A stretch of 29,525 nt of DNA, from contig MSJI02000476.1 of the NCBI GenBank assembly GCA_001931905.2, positions 1 through 29,525 of the forward strand. Direction: 5' to 3'. The number at the start of each line of letters is the position of its first letter. Position 1 is the first letter of the stretch. The position numbers were made by a program, and so were the translations under genes. Origin of the DNA: Cladosporium sp. IMV 00045 (lineage: Eukaryota > Ascomycota > Dothideomycetes > Cladosporiales > Cladosporiaceae). Positions 1 through 10,006 of this stretch are shown piece after piece. The notes under the pieces were generated by a model. That model did not search any database, had not been told where the DNA came from, and was given only the letters and a program-made list of their open reading frames with translations.

Positions 1-1
1 A

Positions 2-472
2 GAGCCTGGAACACCGGAGCTTCCCCAGATTCAGCATCGCGACATCATGGTAGTCACAAGCTACAAGGGGCAGGTTCAGTACATAAAAAAGAAACTTCGG
101 GCCAAAAAGATCAATACCCTGGGTACCAAGGAGGTTAGGGCTGTGGAAATTCGAGTCCTCACAACACGCTCTGTCCAAGGTGGCGAGGCCCCCATCGTCC
201 TCCACAGCATGGTTCGAAACATCAAGGGTCACGCAACTGACATGGGTTTCACTCGGCAACCGAGTCAGCTCTGTGTGAACTTCTCCCGCGCTCAGATCCA
301 TCACATCACCGTTGGGAATGTTCGGGCCCTTTGGCAGACTAAGGCGCATGGGAACAATGAATTCAAGAAGGGAAGACCGCTGCATACATTGGGCTTGATC
401 CTCGACGATTTCCGTGCTGAGCAGGATGTAGTGTCTTGGATGAGCCTAATGAACTTGATCAAGGGCAACTAG
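2..472 (+). CDS. SF1 (DNA2/NAM7-like) helicase, C-terminal fragment
   Basis: The frame is open from base 2, so the gene runs in from the left and only its last ~156 codons are visible; the ATG at 47 is probably internal. The residues match the second RecA-like domain of superfamily 1 helicases of the UPF1/DNA2/NAM7/NFX1 type. After the ATG come a motif IV-like VVTSYKGQV, a motif V-like TTRSVQGGEAPIVLHSMVR (usual core SFQGxE, then a hydrophobic strand and an Arg) and a motif VI-like QLCVNFSRAQ followed by VGN (usual form NVALTRAR...VGN). These motifs couple ATP hydrolysis to nucleic-acid translocation. Motif VI is somewhat divergent but keeps the SRA core with its Arg. Motifs I-III would lie outside the window. 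Family is fairly sure; the specific helicase and whether it is intact are unknown. Confidence 0.72.
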   Translation, partial: EPGTPELPQIQHRDIMVVTSYKGQVQYIKKKLRAKKINTLGTKEVRAVEIRVLTTRSVQGGEAPIVLHSMVRNIKGHATDMGFTRQPSQLCVNFSRAQIHHITVGNVRALWQTKAHGNNEFKKGRPLHTLGLILDDFRAEQDVVSWMSLMNLIKGN

Positions 473-1103
473 CTCATTCTTTTGCTGAGATGAGTTTCGT
501 TGGAAATGCGCAGTGCTGCGATGGAGTGTCTATGTAGTACTCAACAAAATGTCTGTGTTTTCTATCCCTTTCCTGCATATATCATCGACTCTGGTAGCTT
601 ACTTCGAATTACATCAACCGGAGATACTGAAACTGTAGGTCAATCATCTCCCAGATTGCTAGACGTACTTGAGCTCGAACTATGAAGTCCCTACTTCAAG
701 CGCGTCTTCTACAGCCCAGGAATCGCAAACAGCGAGGACAATGTTGCGTGCTGTCAACACCCTACGTAGCCGTATTCGATATGTATTTTCGTCACAGCAT
801 TTTTAACTTCATCCCCGTGAATATCCCATATCTGTATCCCATCTTCTCGTGCCAGCGTCTTACTTACCAGTTTGTCCCACCTGGTCGCACCTTCCTCTTT
901 TCAAGCCTCACTACTCCTCGCCCTCGTTCCTTCCATATTCGGGAGTCCCAACGATTGCATTTGGTCTTGGCACGATCGCACTGTTGTTTATTTCTTCCTC
1001 GTCCTCTTGACGTTCGCGTCTTCTCTCGCCTCCACATCCACACCCTTCTTGAGCTCCGGGCTCTGTTCTTTTCGATTGGCACAATTCTGGCTGAATCCGC
1101 TTT

Positions 1104-1134
1104 GAAGACACCAGGCATTTTGCCTGGTGTCTTC
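1104..1134. repeat. Perfect 14-bp inverted repeat (hairpin)
   Basis: Arms GAAGACACCAGGCA (1104-1117) and TGCCTGGTGTCTTC (1121-1134) are exact reverse complements separated by TTT. As RNA this would be a strong short stem-loop on either strand. It sits 24 bp before the first unit of the adjacent repeat block. No T-run follows as in a bacterial terminator, and no gene ends next to it. Confidence 0.9.
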
Positions 1135-1158
1135 TACTCCCCCTATCACCTCCTTGAC

Positions 1159-1594
1159 TGCTTCATTGCAGCACGTCCACAGGTCTGTCTGGTTTTGACG
1201 GCCTTTCATTACACACTCCTCGTGACTGCTTCATTGCAGCACGTCCTCAGGCTCTGTCTGGTTTTGACGGCGTTTACACAAAACCCTCTCCGTGTAATGC
1301 TTAATTGCAGCACGTCTAAAGGTCCGTCAGGAAGATGGCTTTCAAAAATGACTTAGGCTCCTTGCGAGCCACAGATTTTTCCTTGGCCACTAGGTATCTG
1401 CTAGCGCAGCCCTTAAGGTCGCTCGTGTTCTGCTTAATTGCAGCACGTCTAAAGGTCCGTCAGGAAGACGGCCTTCGAAAATGAACTTGGGCGCTCTGGT
1501 TTCCAGAAGGCCAGACCTACTCTCTTTGGCCGCTAGGTTTCTGCTCTCACGCAGCCCTTATGGTCGCTCGTGTAATGCTTAGTTGCAGCACGTT
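1159..1594 (+). repeat. Tandem-like repeat block with five 19-bp cores
   Basis: The core TGCTTMATTGCAGCACGTC recurs at 1159, 1227, 1298, 1431 and 1576; the last copy is degenerate (TGCTTAGTTGCAGCACGTT). Spacings are 68, 71, 133 and 145 bp, so the last two units are about twice the first two. Units 1-2 share GTCTGGTTTTGACGGC after the core. Units 3-4 share TCTAAAGGTCCGTCAGGAAG after the core and end with a shared CGCAGCCCTTAWGGTCGCTCGTG. Unit 5 keeps GTCAGGAAGATGGCCTTCGA. This is a decayed minisatellite-like array of two related subtypes; no coding function is apparent. Confidence 0.88.
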
Positions 1595-2316
1595 TCAATC
1601 CCGAGGCTCGTCAGGAAGATGGCCTTCGATCAATCATCTTCCAACCCAATTCTTATTTCAACCCAAGCTTTTATGAACACATCGTGTCTGCTTTATGCAG
1701 CCATGCGAGCGACGAGAGAAGTCGAGAGTGCGCTTTGGGTGCGCACATGCAAGGTACGTGAAACGCATTGGGAACGGTTGTGATTCTTGAGGAATTTACC
1801 ACTGACCACGATTGAAATACCATACGTAAAAAGCAAGACAGTCGTCTCTGAGAGGCGTCGTTGGAGATTGTTGATGGCATGGTTGTGAGCCAATCACGTC
1901 GCACTTCTTCGGGAGCGTGCCGCATCTCTATTCCAGGAACGAGCGCCAAAACACCAGCCAGCCTTCTCAGCCACGCCACAGACCCACTCCTTGTACGCTG
2001 GGGAGCAACGCTCGCGCGCTCTCACTACCCTTGCTACGCAGGTATCCATGCCGTGTATCAATCACACTTTGACAGGACTTCCGCATACTTGGGACCGCTT
2101 ACTTGCAGCACTCCGTCATTCACGAGGCAAACTTTAGATCTTTACGAAAGGGAAGGGGAGTATTACTATCACCGACTGCAAGAGCGGGACTGCACCAAGA
2201 CACATCACCCAGGCAAGGAGTTTGGAGAAAAGGGTTGGACACAACTACAACTCTCAAGAACGCCCCGTCACACCAATTCCACACCACCGCAAACCAAGGT
2301 CGCGCAGCAGACAGCC

Positions 2317-3402
2317 ATGCGCCTCACTACGAAGAAGACGCAGCTCTTTGCGCTGTTTGCCCTAGCGGGTGTTGCGCCTGTTGTTAAGGCGCAAGCCGAC
2401 GACAGCGATCTTCCCGACCTCAATGATGAAGACGACGAAGAAGAGACGACCAGCAGCAGTGCTGAATCAACCTCCGCATCTACCTCCGCCGATTCCAGCA
2501 GGACTACAGCAGCATCGACGTCGGCGACCGCGACCGACTCTTCATCTGCATCGAGCTCAGGATCGAGCACTTCTGGCGCCTCCAGCACTGGCGACAGCGC
2601 TCCCACCGACCTGCCCACAATTGCAGGTGCTGGCATTCCTACCATGATTGTCCCCTACACCGCGAATGCGCCTTTCATGCAACACTCCAGCCTGCCGCAG
2701 GGTACCGTCTTCATCGTCGTCGGCGCCGTGCTGGCTTTCCTCGGCGCATGCGTACTCTTCTGGCGTGCGCTCGTGGCCTGGTCGATCAATCGCAGTGTCA
2801 AGCAAGCCGCGATCGCATCTGTCACTGGCAGCGAAAAAGCAAGCAAACAATGGGGCGGCAGCAGCACCGGCTACAACCCAGTCAAGGGCGGTCTCTACAA
2901 GGATACTGGCTCAAGCATGTCTCTGGAAGCTCTGAACGCCGCCGGGAAACCCTTGAAATCCGAAAACCCACGCAAGCAACCTCCTCCCGAGGGCCTCTTC
3001 TTCTCTCCGACCGCACAGCACCGCATGAGCGACGCAAACCTCAGCGCCCGCCCGCTCTCCCAAGTTATGAACAACCGCAGCAGCACCTACCTCCCCGCCG
3101 GATACTACGCCAACTCCTCGGCGCAGGCCGGCGGCGGCGCTACCACGGGCACAATCGGCGGCAACCTTGCTCCCTACGCCCGCCACAGCACATACGATTC
3201 TCCACCTACAACCCCCGGCCTCAACTCTCGCCACCTGCGCACCGGCAGCCGCGAAGGCATGGGCAGCTCGCGCAACTCTTACCTCGACGCCTCGCCTCGC
3301 CATGGCCAGGGCAACGACAACCTCCCCGGCAGCAGAGCACCGAGCGCTTACCTGGAGGATCTCTTCGAGAACCACGGCTCTGGACCCAGGGAGCGCTTCT
3401 AA
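2317..3402 (+). CDS. CSI2: CSI2-like chitin synthase 3 complex / cell-wall membrane protein
   Basis: Predicted 361-residue single-exon protein. It starts with a signal peptide (LFALFALAGVAPVVKA, likely cleavage near residue 25), then a short acidic patch and a Ser/Thr/Ala-rich stretch to about residue 100 that looks O-glycosylated. Next is the family-typical motif PTIAGAGIPTMIVPYTANAP with MQHSSLPQGTVF, and one membrane segment at about 129-152 (VFIVVGAVLAFLGACVLFWRAL). A cytosolic Ser/Pro/Gly-rich tail of ~200 residues follows, with conserved-looking patches (YNPVKGGLYKD, TYLPAGYY, PSAYLEDLFE). This architecture is that of fungal proteins annotated as Csi2, linked in yeast to chitin synthase 3 function at the plasma membrane. 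The frame is open further upstream to 1861, but I chose ATG 2317 because the signal peptide begins there. Family good; molecular role in filamentous fungi is inferred. Confidence 0.8.
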   Translation: MRLTTKKTQLFALFALAGVAPVVKAQADDSDLPDLNDEDDEEETTSSSAESTSASTSADSSRTTAASTSATATDSSSASSSGSSTSGASSTGDSAPTDLPTIAGAGIPTMIVPYTANAPFMQHSSLPQGTVFIVVGAVLAFLGACVLFWRALVAWSINRSVKQAAIASVTGSEKASKQWGGSSTGYNPVKGGLYKDTGSSMSLEALNAAGKPLKSENPRKQPPPEGLFFSPTAQHRMSDANLSARPLSQVMNNRSSTYLPAGYYANSSAQAGGGATTGTIGGNLAPYARHSTYDSPPTTPGLNSRHLRTGSREGMGSSRNSYLDASPRHGQGNDNLPGSRAPSAYLEDLFENHGSGPRERF

Positions 3403-3943
3403 GTTACTGCGGTGGTCCGCGCGTTTCCTGTCGGCAGATGAAATTTGCGGCAATTTTCATGAATCTGGTGCATAGCGGCGTAATCATTCACGCGAATGTT
3501 TGTTTGCAAAAGTCAGCTTTGAACCGGCGTTTTTCTTGAGGAAGGAGGAATGATTTTGTTTTTGCTTTTATACCGAGTTCCAGAAAGTGCAAATCAAGGG
3601 GTGGTTCATGGTGGGAAAGTAATTTGGGGCCAGCGAGATTCGGCAGGGATTCGTGCTGTTTTGAAGCGGCGTTTTGTGGTTTGCTCTTGTAGATAAATTT
3701 GACTTTTTCCAGATAGGCTTGAGAGAATCAACAGACTCGTTTTGACCTTCACATCGTCCGCTACCCACGAGGGCTTCTCACTTTCGTAGTATGCCCAGCA
3801 GCGCCGGGTGCGTACTCGCAGGCAGTGGAATCATTATCCTCTTCGTTGTAGCAAGAGAGGACATGTCATTGATAGAACTTCATTGTAAACATATCTAGCG
3901 TTCAATTCTTCCAATACTCATCACACACACGAGAATTCAGCCC
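3403..3943. other. Convergent intergenic region (3' UTRs)
   Basis: This separates the 3' ends of the CSI2-like gene (+) and the eIF2B gamma gene (-). I see no domain-bearing frame, RNA gene or repeat. It should hold both transcript ends; no unambiguous polyadenylation signal was picked out. Confidence 0.6.
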
Positions 3944-5749
3944 CTAAAGCTCCAGCTCCTCCCTATCATCACTCTCATCCTCATCGTCAAAATCATCCAT
4001 ATCCCCCTCCGTATCAAACGCCATCAGTTTCTCCCCCTTACTAACCGTCCCCGCCTCAACGACAAACCCAGGCGCGACCTCACACTCCGTCAACTTCGTC
4101 CTATCGTCATCCCCCTCGCCGTCGCCTCCCTTCTTCTTCTTCGACTTCGCCGGCTTCTCGCCCTCAGCCGCTCCCTCAGCAGGCACCGCGGGCTCAGCGG
4201 GTTTCATGCCCTCGATCTTCGCGCGCCGACCCACAATGCACCCCGTCAACTGCACGCCATCACCCACCGTCACGCCGTCCATGAGCAGACAGCGCGTGAG
4301 GCGGGCGTTAGCGCCAATCTCGCAGTTGGCGCCGATGATGCTTTCTTTGACGTTGCTGCGCGTGCCGAGTTTGACGTTCTCGGCCACAAGACTGTCTTCG
4401 GTGCTGACGCGCGCTTGCATGCCGACGTTGGCGGTGGGGTGGATTTTGTGCTCGAAGGCGAGGGGGTGGTCGGTGCTGGTTTTCTTCGCGAGGTATAGCG
4501 AGATGTTGAGGAGGGCGGCGGTCGTGTCGATTCGGCGAATGAGAGGGTGCGTGGGGCTGGGGGAGGTGGTTGTGGGTGGGAGGGAAGGTTGGACGTAGGC
4601 GAGGAAGGGGGGTGGGTTGGTTGATTGTGTGGGTGCTGGGTCGGTGGTTTTGACTCTACTGGCGAATGCGGGTGGGTTGCTGTTGGAGGGGGTTGTGTGT
4701 TTGGAGGAGGTTGTTGAGGACATGGTGGAGATGTCGATTTCTTCGCCTGTGGTCATGTCGTCTTCGTTTGAGCTCTCTGCGCCTTGGTCGCCTAGGATCT
4801 CGTCCAAGCCCAGTTTCGATCCGAGTCCGTCTTGCCATGCCGCCTTCGCCCACCAGCCCAATACATCCTCTGAAATCGAGTCGAATCTGTCGTTCTTCTC
4901 CGCAAGCTCTTTCACCCACTTGGGAAAAATGTACACATGCGCATCTCTGTGCTTCGTCTTCATCTTGACCCTGCCATGCTTCGCGATCAGACTTTGCCTG
5001 ATCTTCAGACTCTTGCTGCTATCCTCCTCTATCAGATCTTTCAGAGTATCCGTAGGCATGCTCGTCACCAGCTCCTCCACATCCGGTCTGAGAGAGCCGC
5101 TGGGCGCAGGTACAGGTGGATGAGGCAGAGGCACTGTAGCGATGAAGTCGGTCTCGTCTTTCTTGTGGCTAATTCCTTCAAGTCCTTGCGTTGGGTAGAA
5201 AACACCCATGCCGCTCTTGTGGTGTCCTGCCTTGGCCAGGATAGACAGAGGGTTGAGTGTAAGCCATTGCTGAATGATCTTGCTGCCCTCAACCTCGGAG
5301 ATCAGATCGCAGGGTAGTATAACAAAGTCGCTTGTGATCGCCTTTTGCACTTCTGAGAGGCGCAAAAGTTCGCCCGTACCAGTCGTTTGCGTGAGGTCGG
5401 CCGGCGCAAGCACTTCAGGCTTCGGTGAGAGACTCGTGAGGGCGGGGTTCGTTTTGAGCGCAGATTCGAGTGGAGGCGCAGATTCGGGAGGAGTGATCAG
5501 TGTGATGTCTGTTCATGATCAGCATTCGGTTCAGCCAAGCAAATGGTTTATGCGCGCCGCCCAGGACATACCTGTGACTCCCATGCGGTAGCACCAGTCG
5601 AGCGGATACCAGACCATAGGGCGATTGGCTATGGGAATAAGCGCTTTGGGAAGATCTTTCGGCGAGGATGTGAAGGTGTTCAACGAGACTCCAGGTCCAC
5701 AGAGGATGAAGGCCTGTAGGCCTGGCGAAGGCTGGGTTGCATGAGGCAT
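3944..5749 (-). CDS. GCD1: Translation initiation factor eIF2B subunit gamma
   Basis: Two exons, 5749-5572 and 5508-3944, joined across a 63-nt intron (donor GTATGT, acceptor CAG); the join keeps the frame and gives 580 residues, close to yeast Gcd1. The N-terminus is a nucleotidyltransferase-like fold: LQAFILCGPG, then SSPKDLPKALIPIANRPMVWYPLDW, then the exon 2 strand DITLITPPES. FVILPCDLI is the usual central strand. The C-terminal ~150 residues form a left-handed beta-helix (hexapeptide-type ISLYLAKK, VAENVKLGTRSNVKESIIGANCEIG, LLMDGVTVGDGVQLTGCIVG). eIF2B is the GDP-GTP exchange factor for eIF2 and the target of eIF2-alpha phosphorylation; gamma pairs with epsilon in the catalytic half. 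Oddity: a low-complexity Ala/Pro/Glu then Lys-rich insert interrupts the beta-helix before the last coils, and the tail is very acidic. The start was chosen at the ATG giving MPHATQ; another ATG lies 39 nt upstream in frame. Confidence 0.92.
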
Positions 5750-6678
5750 TGTGGTGGTCGATCGCAGACAGGTGTGAGTGCGTCGCAAGACGCGATAAGC
5801 GGTATGGGAGGTGCCGTTATTGTGTAGAGAGTTGTGCTTAGTGCAGTCGTTGGTGCAGTTATACCGCCAGGATCGAAAAGTGTGTGTAACAAATTATTTG
5901 CAGTTTGGTTATAGTCGAGGCGAATATGTGAGTCTTAGGAAGTTTTGGAAGGAGCTGGCTGGCCCCTCCTTCCCCACGTCGTCTCTCAATTCGCGGTTCC
6001 AGCACAAGAGATATCAACTTCCTTCACCAACAAAACTTTTATAATATCAAGATCCATTTGTCACAGTACTGACAAGCAGCGTGATGTTCGTAATGCATGT
6101 TCTCCAAAGCCAACGCCCTCTCAACGAAAGGAACCACTTCTCTTACCCAACCGCATTCAATCTTCAACAAGATTGCCATCATACTGACTGAATAGTGTAT
6201 GGGTTACCATGCGACACGCATACCTCTGACCCAACCTTCATCTGATCTCTGATGAGCTTGCCATCATGCTACAACATCTCTTTGATGCAATGAACTACAC
6301 TGGGCTTTCGTGTATTCATGTAAAGACGCCGCTGCCCAGATTCGGACGAGCCGCATTAAGTATCTTGTGCAATCCCAATGGTACCACGGTGCTTGCGGAT
6401 GGACAGCCGATTGGCAAGCACAAATATTTCTTCTGATGGCCTCAGGATCGTGGGAAATGCATGGCGTGACAGACCTGCACGTCTGCCATGGCTCGTCTAA
6501 ATACATGTAACCACACCCTCTTCTTTCAGCTGCAAGAGCTCCGCCTCGACACAGCCAGCCTTGTTCAGCGTCATTCTCACATACAGCGACGAGATTTTTC
6601 AAGGCTCGCTGGACCAACATCTTAACAGAGTCTCCTGAAAGAAGACCTCTGGCTCACGCAAAAACTTTACTTGCAACC
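5750..6678. other. Divergent intergenic region (eIF2B gamma / NLR pseudogene)
   Basis: This 929-bp stretch lies between two divergent genes and should contain both promoters. The open frames in it (for example antisense around 6264-6620) have no recognisable domain. I see no RNA gene and no strong repeat; a short ATTGCCATCAT / TTGCCATCATG duplication lies near 6171 and 6258. Confidence 0.55.
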
Positions 6679-9675
6679 ATGTCTGGCATCGAAGCCGTGG
6701 GGGCCGCGGCAGCGATCATACAGCTTGTCGACTTCGGTGGCAAGTTACTGCTTACCGGCTACGAGGTCTCCAAGTCGAATGAAGGAGTGACAGCACATGT
6801 GATACACCTTCACACCGTCAGCACCGAGATTGAAGCTCTTTCCGGGAGACTCAGTCAACCTCGGCCGAAAAACACCTGGCTGTCGGAAAACGAGAAAGCT
6901 CTGTGGGAGCTGGCGGACAGGGCTCACAGCCTGGCATGGCATTTGGGCCTCTTGTTACAAGACTTGAAGCTGAAAAAGGGGAACGGCAAGCAGTCCTTCA
7001 GGACCTGGGGTGCCATCAGGCAATCCTGGAGGATTCTGCAAAAAAACGATTACGTCGACGGTCTAGGCGAGCAGCTGAAGAAGATCAAAGACTTGCTGGA
7101 CACTCGTTTGCTTATGCTTTTGAGGTGAGTACAGATCGCCTGCCTGATATGAACATTTAAAATGACATTTTGTGGCTTTTAGAGACGAAAATTCCCTCCT
7201 GATCAAGCTTGTCAACGATGAGATTCTGGCCAGCAAACACGCCCACGATGCAAACATCATCAATTTGCAGCATCTCAAACGGGATCTGCTCGCCACTGCG
7301 CAACAGTATCACCAAGCTTCACTCGCCGATACACAAACGAAAATGAATACCCTTTTACACAGCATTGGAACTCAGCTAGCTGATCTTGCAAAGCGGAGCA
7401 TCGGACTGTCAAGATCAGAGCGCATCCTGTCAAGCCTCTGTTTCAAAGAAGTCGGGACTCGTGAAGAGCGCATCGACAGCGCAGAGACTGGGACTTATTC
7501 CTGGGCTTTTGATTCTTGGGATGTCGATGGCCACGGTATCCAGAATCATTTTGTCAATTAAGGAGAAACCTCAAAGCCGTTTATGATCACTGGAAAACCA
7601 GGCTCTGGCAAATCCACGTTCATGAAGTTTGTTGCTCGCCATTCAGAGACGCAAACAGCTTTGAAGCGCTGGTCTGCAGATCGTGATTTGATCATCGCAA
7701 GCTTCTACTTCTGGAGCTCCGGCGACCCAATGCAACGGTCCAAGCATGGCCTTGTCAGTAGTTTGTTGTATCAGATTCTCTGCGAGAATCCTGGCATGAT
7801 TCCAAAGGTAATATCTCAAGCCAGGTGGGAAGACGCTTCCGTGGAGAGGCACGCTTACAAGACTTGGACAAGCGACGACATCTCGATGGCTTTCCAGCTC
7901 GCAGTGAAGCATGAAATCGAGAAACACAATTGCAGTTTTTGCTTCTTCATTGATGGCTTGGATGAATACGAGGGACCCGATCTGGAGCTTGTACGGCAAC
8001 TGCGCACGCTGTCCTCTTCGAGTCGTGTCAAACTTTGTCTCTCGAGTCGACCCCGAAATGTCTTCCTGCAGCACTTTCCCAGCTCTGGACCTTGCAATCT
8101 AGAACTACATCAACATACGCAAGGCGATATCAAGCAGCTTGTGGTATCGTAATTCCTGGAGCTCGATGGGTTGATCGCCATCTCACCTGCTGAGCTTGTT
8201 CCTCTCCAGAAAGCTGTGGTTGACAGGTCCAATGGCGTCTTTCTTTGGGTCGTGCTCGTTCTCAAAGACCTTGTTGAAGGCCTTGAACCACCTGTCACGG
8301 TCCCAGAGTTGCTGAACGGCTTTCGATGATGCCCCCGACCCCGGATGCATACTTTCAAAAAATTCTCGATGGACTCGACAAACAATACTGCCGGTTCACG
8401 GCGAGACTTCTCCTGAAGTCGATACACGGTGTATATAGGACATCTCTCGCGCAGGCCTATTGTCTTTGGGAAAGTGACGGGGAGGACGAAGCCTTCCTAT
8501 CTCAAGCTCGGGCGCTTAAACGGAGAGCGCGTCCGCTACCGACAAATTGGCACGCTGAAACCACAACGCGCATACGAAAGTGTTGCGGTGATCTTCTGCA
8601 AGTCGACTACGCTGGCTTTCTCGATCATGTGCATAGAACGGTGAAGGACTTCTTGAATCTGCAAGATGTCAAGGCACACCTGTTCACCCTTGCTGGGTGG
8701 CGTGGCGTTGCTGACGTACATTCATACTCCTGCCGGTTTGAAATATTACTGGCAAGCCATCCGGAGCTTGAAGAAACAGTAATCATCGCTAGGTCGTTCA
8801 CTTCTCATGCCAGACTGTATGAGATTCATAGGGAACAGCCATGCACGGAACTTGTACACCAGCTCGACAAAACTTTCTGCTCATCTCATATGAGAACACA
8901 GTCAGAACACTGGAGTTTTGATGCCCGATGGATAGAAAAGAAGCTCCTCAACATGTCTCCTGGACGCTTATGGACACCTCCAATAGCTCTGGCGCTGTTG
9001 ACATGGGCCACTTTACAGAATTTATGTCTTTGTGTTGAAGAAGAGTTAAAGAAACTCCCCCAGAATAAGATAGCTGTTGTTTCTCAATTCTTGTTGCAGG
9101 CACATCTCCTACGTGGCCTCAAAACTCCGTTCCGGGTCTTGAAGGAAACCCCTCTTTCGATTTTGAGCCTCCTTTGCACACACGGCGCATCTGTCAACAA
9201 ACAAGTACAGTCCTTTACACCTGCCGGCTCTGGTGACCATCCTTCTGATTGGGAGATGAATCTGACGCCTGCGACGCATCTTTCTCCGTCCGAGATTGCC
9301 TTTTCTGACCGAGCGAAGGGCTTGACTGTCTGGGAAATGTACCTTCGCACGGAAGGAGACACTCAAGGGCACGAACACTTTTCGGTATTAAAAGCTCTGC
9401 TTGAACTTGATGTGGACTTGGATTGCAAGCTACCAGACTCCTGTTCTAACATCAAGGAGGCGATCCGGAAGACATTTGACGAGCGATGGGAAGACAAGTA
9501 CGAAGAGAGGATCGATACTGCGCTTTTGAAGCGAGGTTACATACCGGAGCCTACCATTGATGAGAAAGTCCATTCCGATTCGGAACATTCCGAGGTTCAC
9601 GATGATTCAGAAGACTCCGATCCTGCTTACGATTCCCAGGGTGCTTTGAAGGAGCTCGCGGAGGAAGCAATCTAA
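6679..9675 (+). pseudogene. Broken NACHT-type NLR (STAND NTPase) gene
   Basis: Exon 1 (6679-7124) encodes a helical N-terminal domain typical of fungal STAND proteins (AAAAIIQLVDFGGKLL). A 58-nt intron (GTGAGT...TTTTAG, 7125-7182) joins it to exon 2 in frame. The frame then meets TAA at 7559-7561 just before the NACHT domain, yet continues in the same frame into FMITGKPGSGKSTFMKF (Walker A) and FCFFIDGLDEYEG (Walker B). A second TAA at 8150-8152 is again followed in the same frame by SNGVFLWVVLVLKDLVEGL, a conserved post-NACHT stretch. A net -1 (or +2) frameshift at about 8305-8328 leads into MPPTPDAYFQKILDGLD and a 449-codon frame with the region that usually follows NACHT in these proteins (DHVHRTVKDFLN) and an acidic Ser-rich tail. 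No WD40, ankyrin or TPR repeats are visible. Intact relatives act in non-self recognition (heterokaryon incompatibility, immunity-like cell death). Introns covering the lesions would remove conserved residues, so I call it a pseudogene; sequencing error is the alternative for the frameshift. Confidence 0.82.
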
Positions 9676-10006
9676 GGCGCAAGACACCCAGAGTGGTTTT
9701 CCTGGTTTCTCTTTAAGGGTTAGGCGGTCCTTGTCCTTTCTTTGCATCTGTTGTTGCTCTGGCTCAACTTCGTTGGTTCCTCTGGTTTTGTGAAGCAGCT
9801 TCCACACGTTCGATTGATCGCTGATGTGATCGTAGTCAATCACTTACCATGAAATAGGTATCTTTAGTTGTGCACCGTCTATGAATCCTTTCGAGAAACG
9901 CTGCAAGTGTTCTTTTCATTTCATTCAGTTTCATGACAATTACACTTTATCGCCACGAGCTCGCCCTTCATTTCATTCATAAACTCACTTATGAATCACA
10001 CCAGCA
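9676..10006. other. Convergent intergenic region (NLR pseudogene / STK19)
   Basis: This 331-bp spacer lies between the 3' end of the NLR pseudogene and the 3' end of the STK19-like gene. It is T-rich and contains several TTTCATTCA-like repeats around 9915-9980. No gene or RNA is seen. Confidence 0.6.

Larger units (their letters stand above)
473..2316. other. Long intergenic region between helicase and CSI2-like gene
   Basis: I see no convincing gene here. Overlapping open frames occur in several phases at 680-1360, but they are rich in Leu, Arg, Ser and His, lack a recognisable domain, and run across repeat units. The stretch from about 780 to 1100 is pyrimidine-rich on the + strand. From 1104 to about 1600 it contains a perfect hairpin and a set of 19-bp repeated cores (listed separately). 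The last few hundred bases before 2317 are expected to hold the promoter and leader of the CSI2-like gene. The frame upstream of 2317 happens to stay open back to 1861 without any domain. Confidence 0.6.

Noticed and set aside
682..1356. 224-codon open frame downstream of the helicase
   Set aside because: It has no domain, overlaps other open frames of similar quality and runs through the hairpin and repeat cores; the composition reflects pyrimidine-rich DNA.
1861..2316. Upstream extension of the CSI2-like frame
   Set aside because: The frame is open but adds 152 residues without a domain ahead of a clear signal peptide, so the ATG at 2317 is preferred.
4617..5123. 168-codon + strand frame antisense to eIF2B gamma
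   Set aside because: It is a shadow of the well-supported minus-strand gene and has no domain.
8143..8325. An intron removing the second TAA and the frameshift of the NLR
   Set aside because: It would delete the conserved SNGVFLWVVLVLKDL block that is plainly coding, so gene decay is the better reading.
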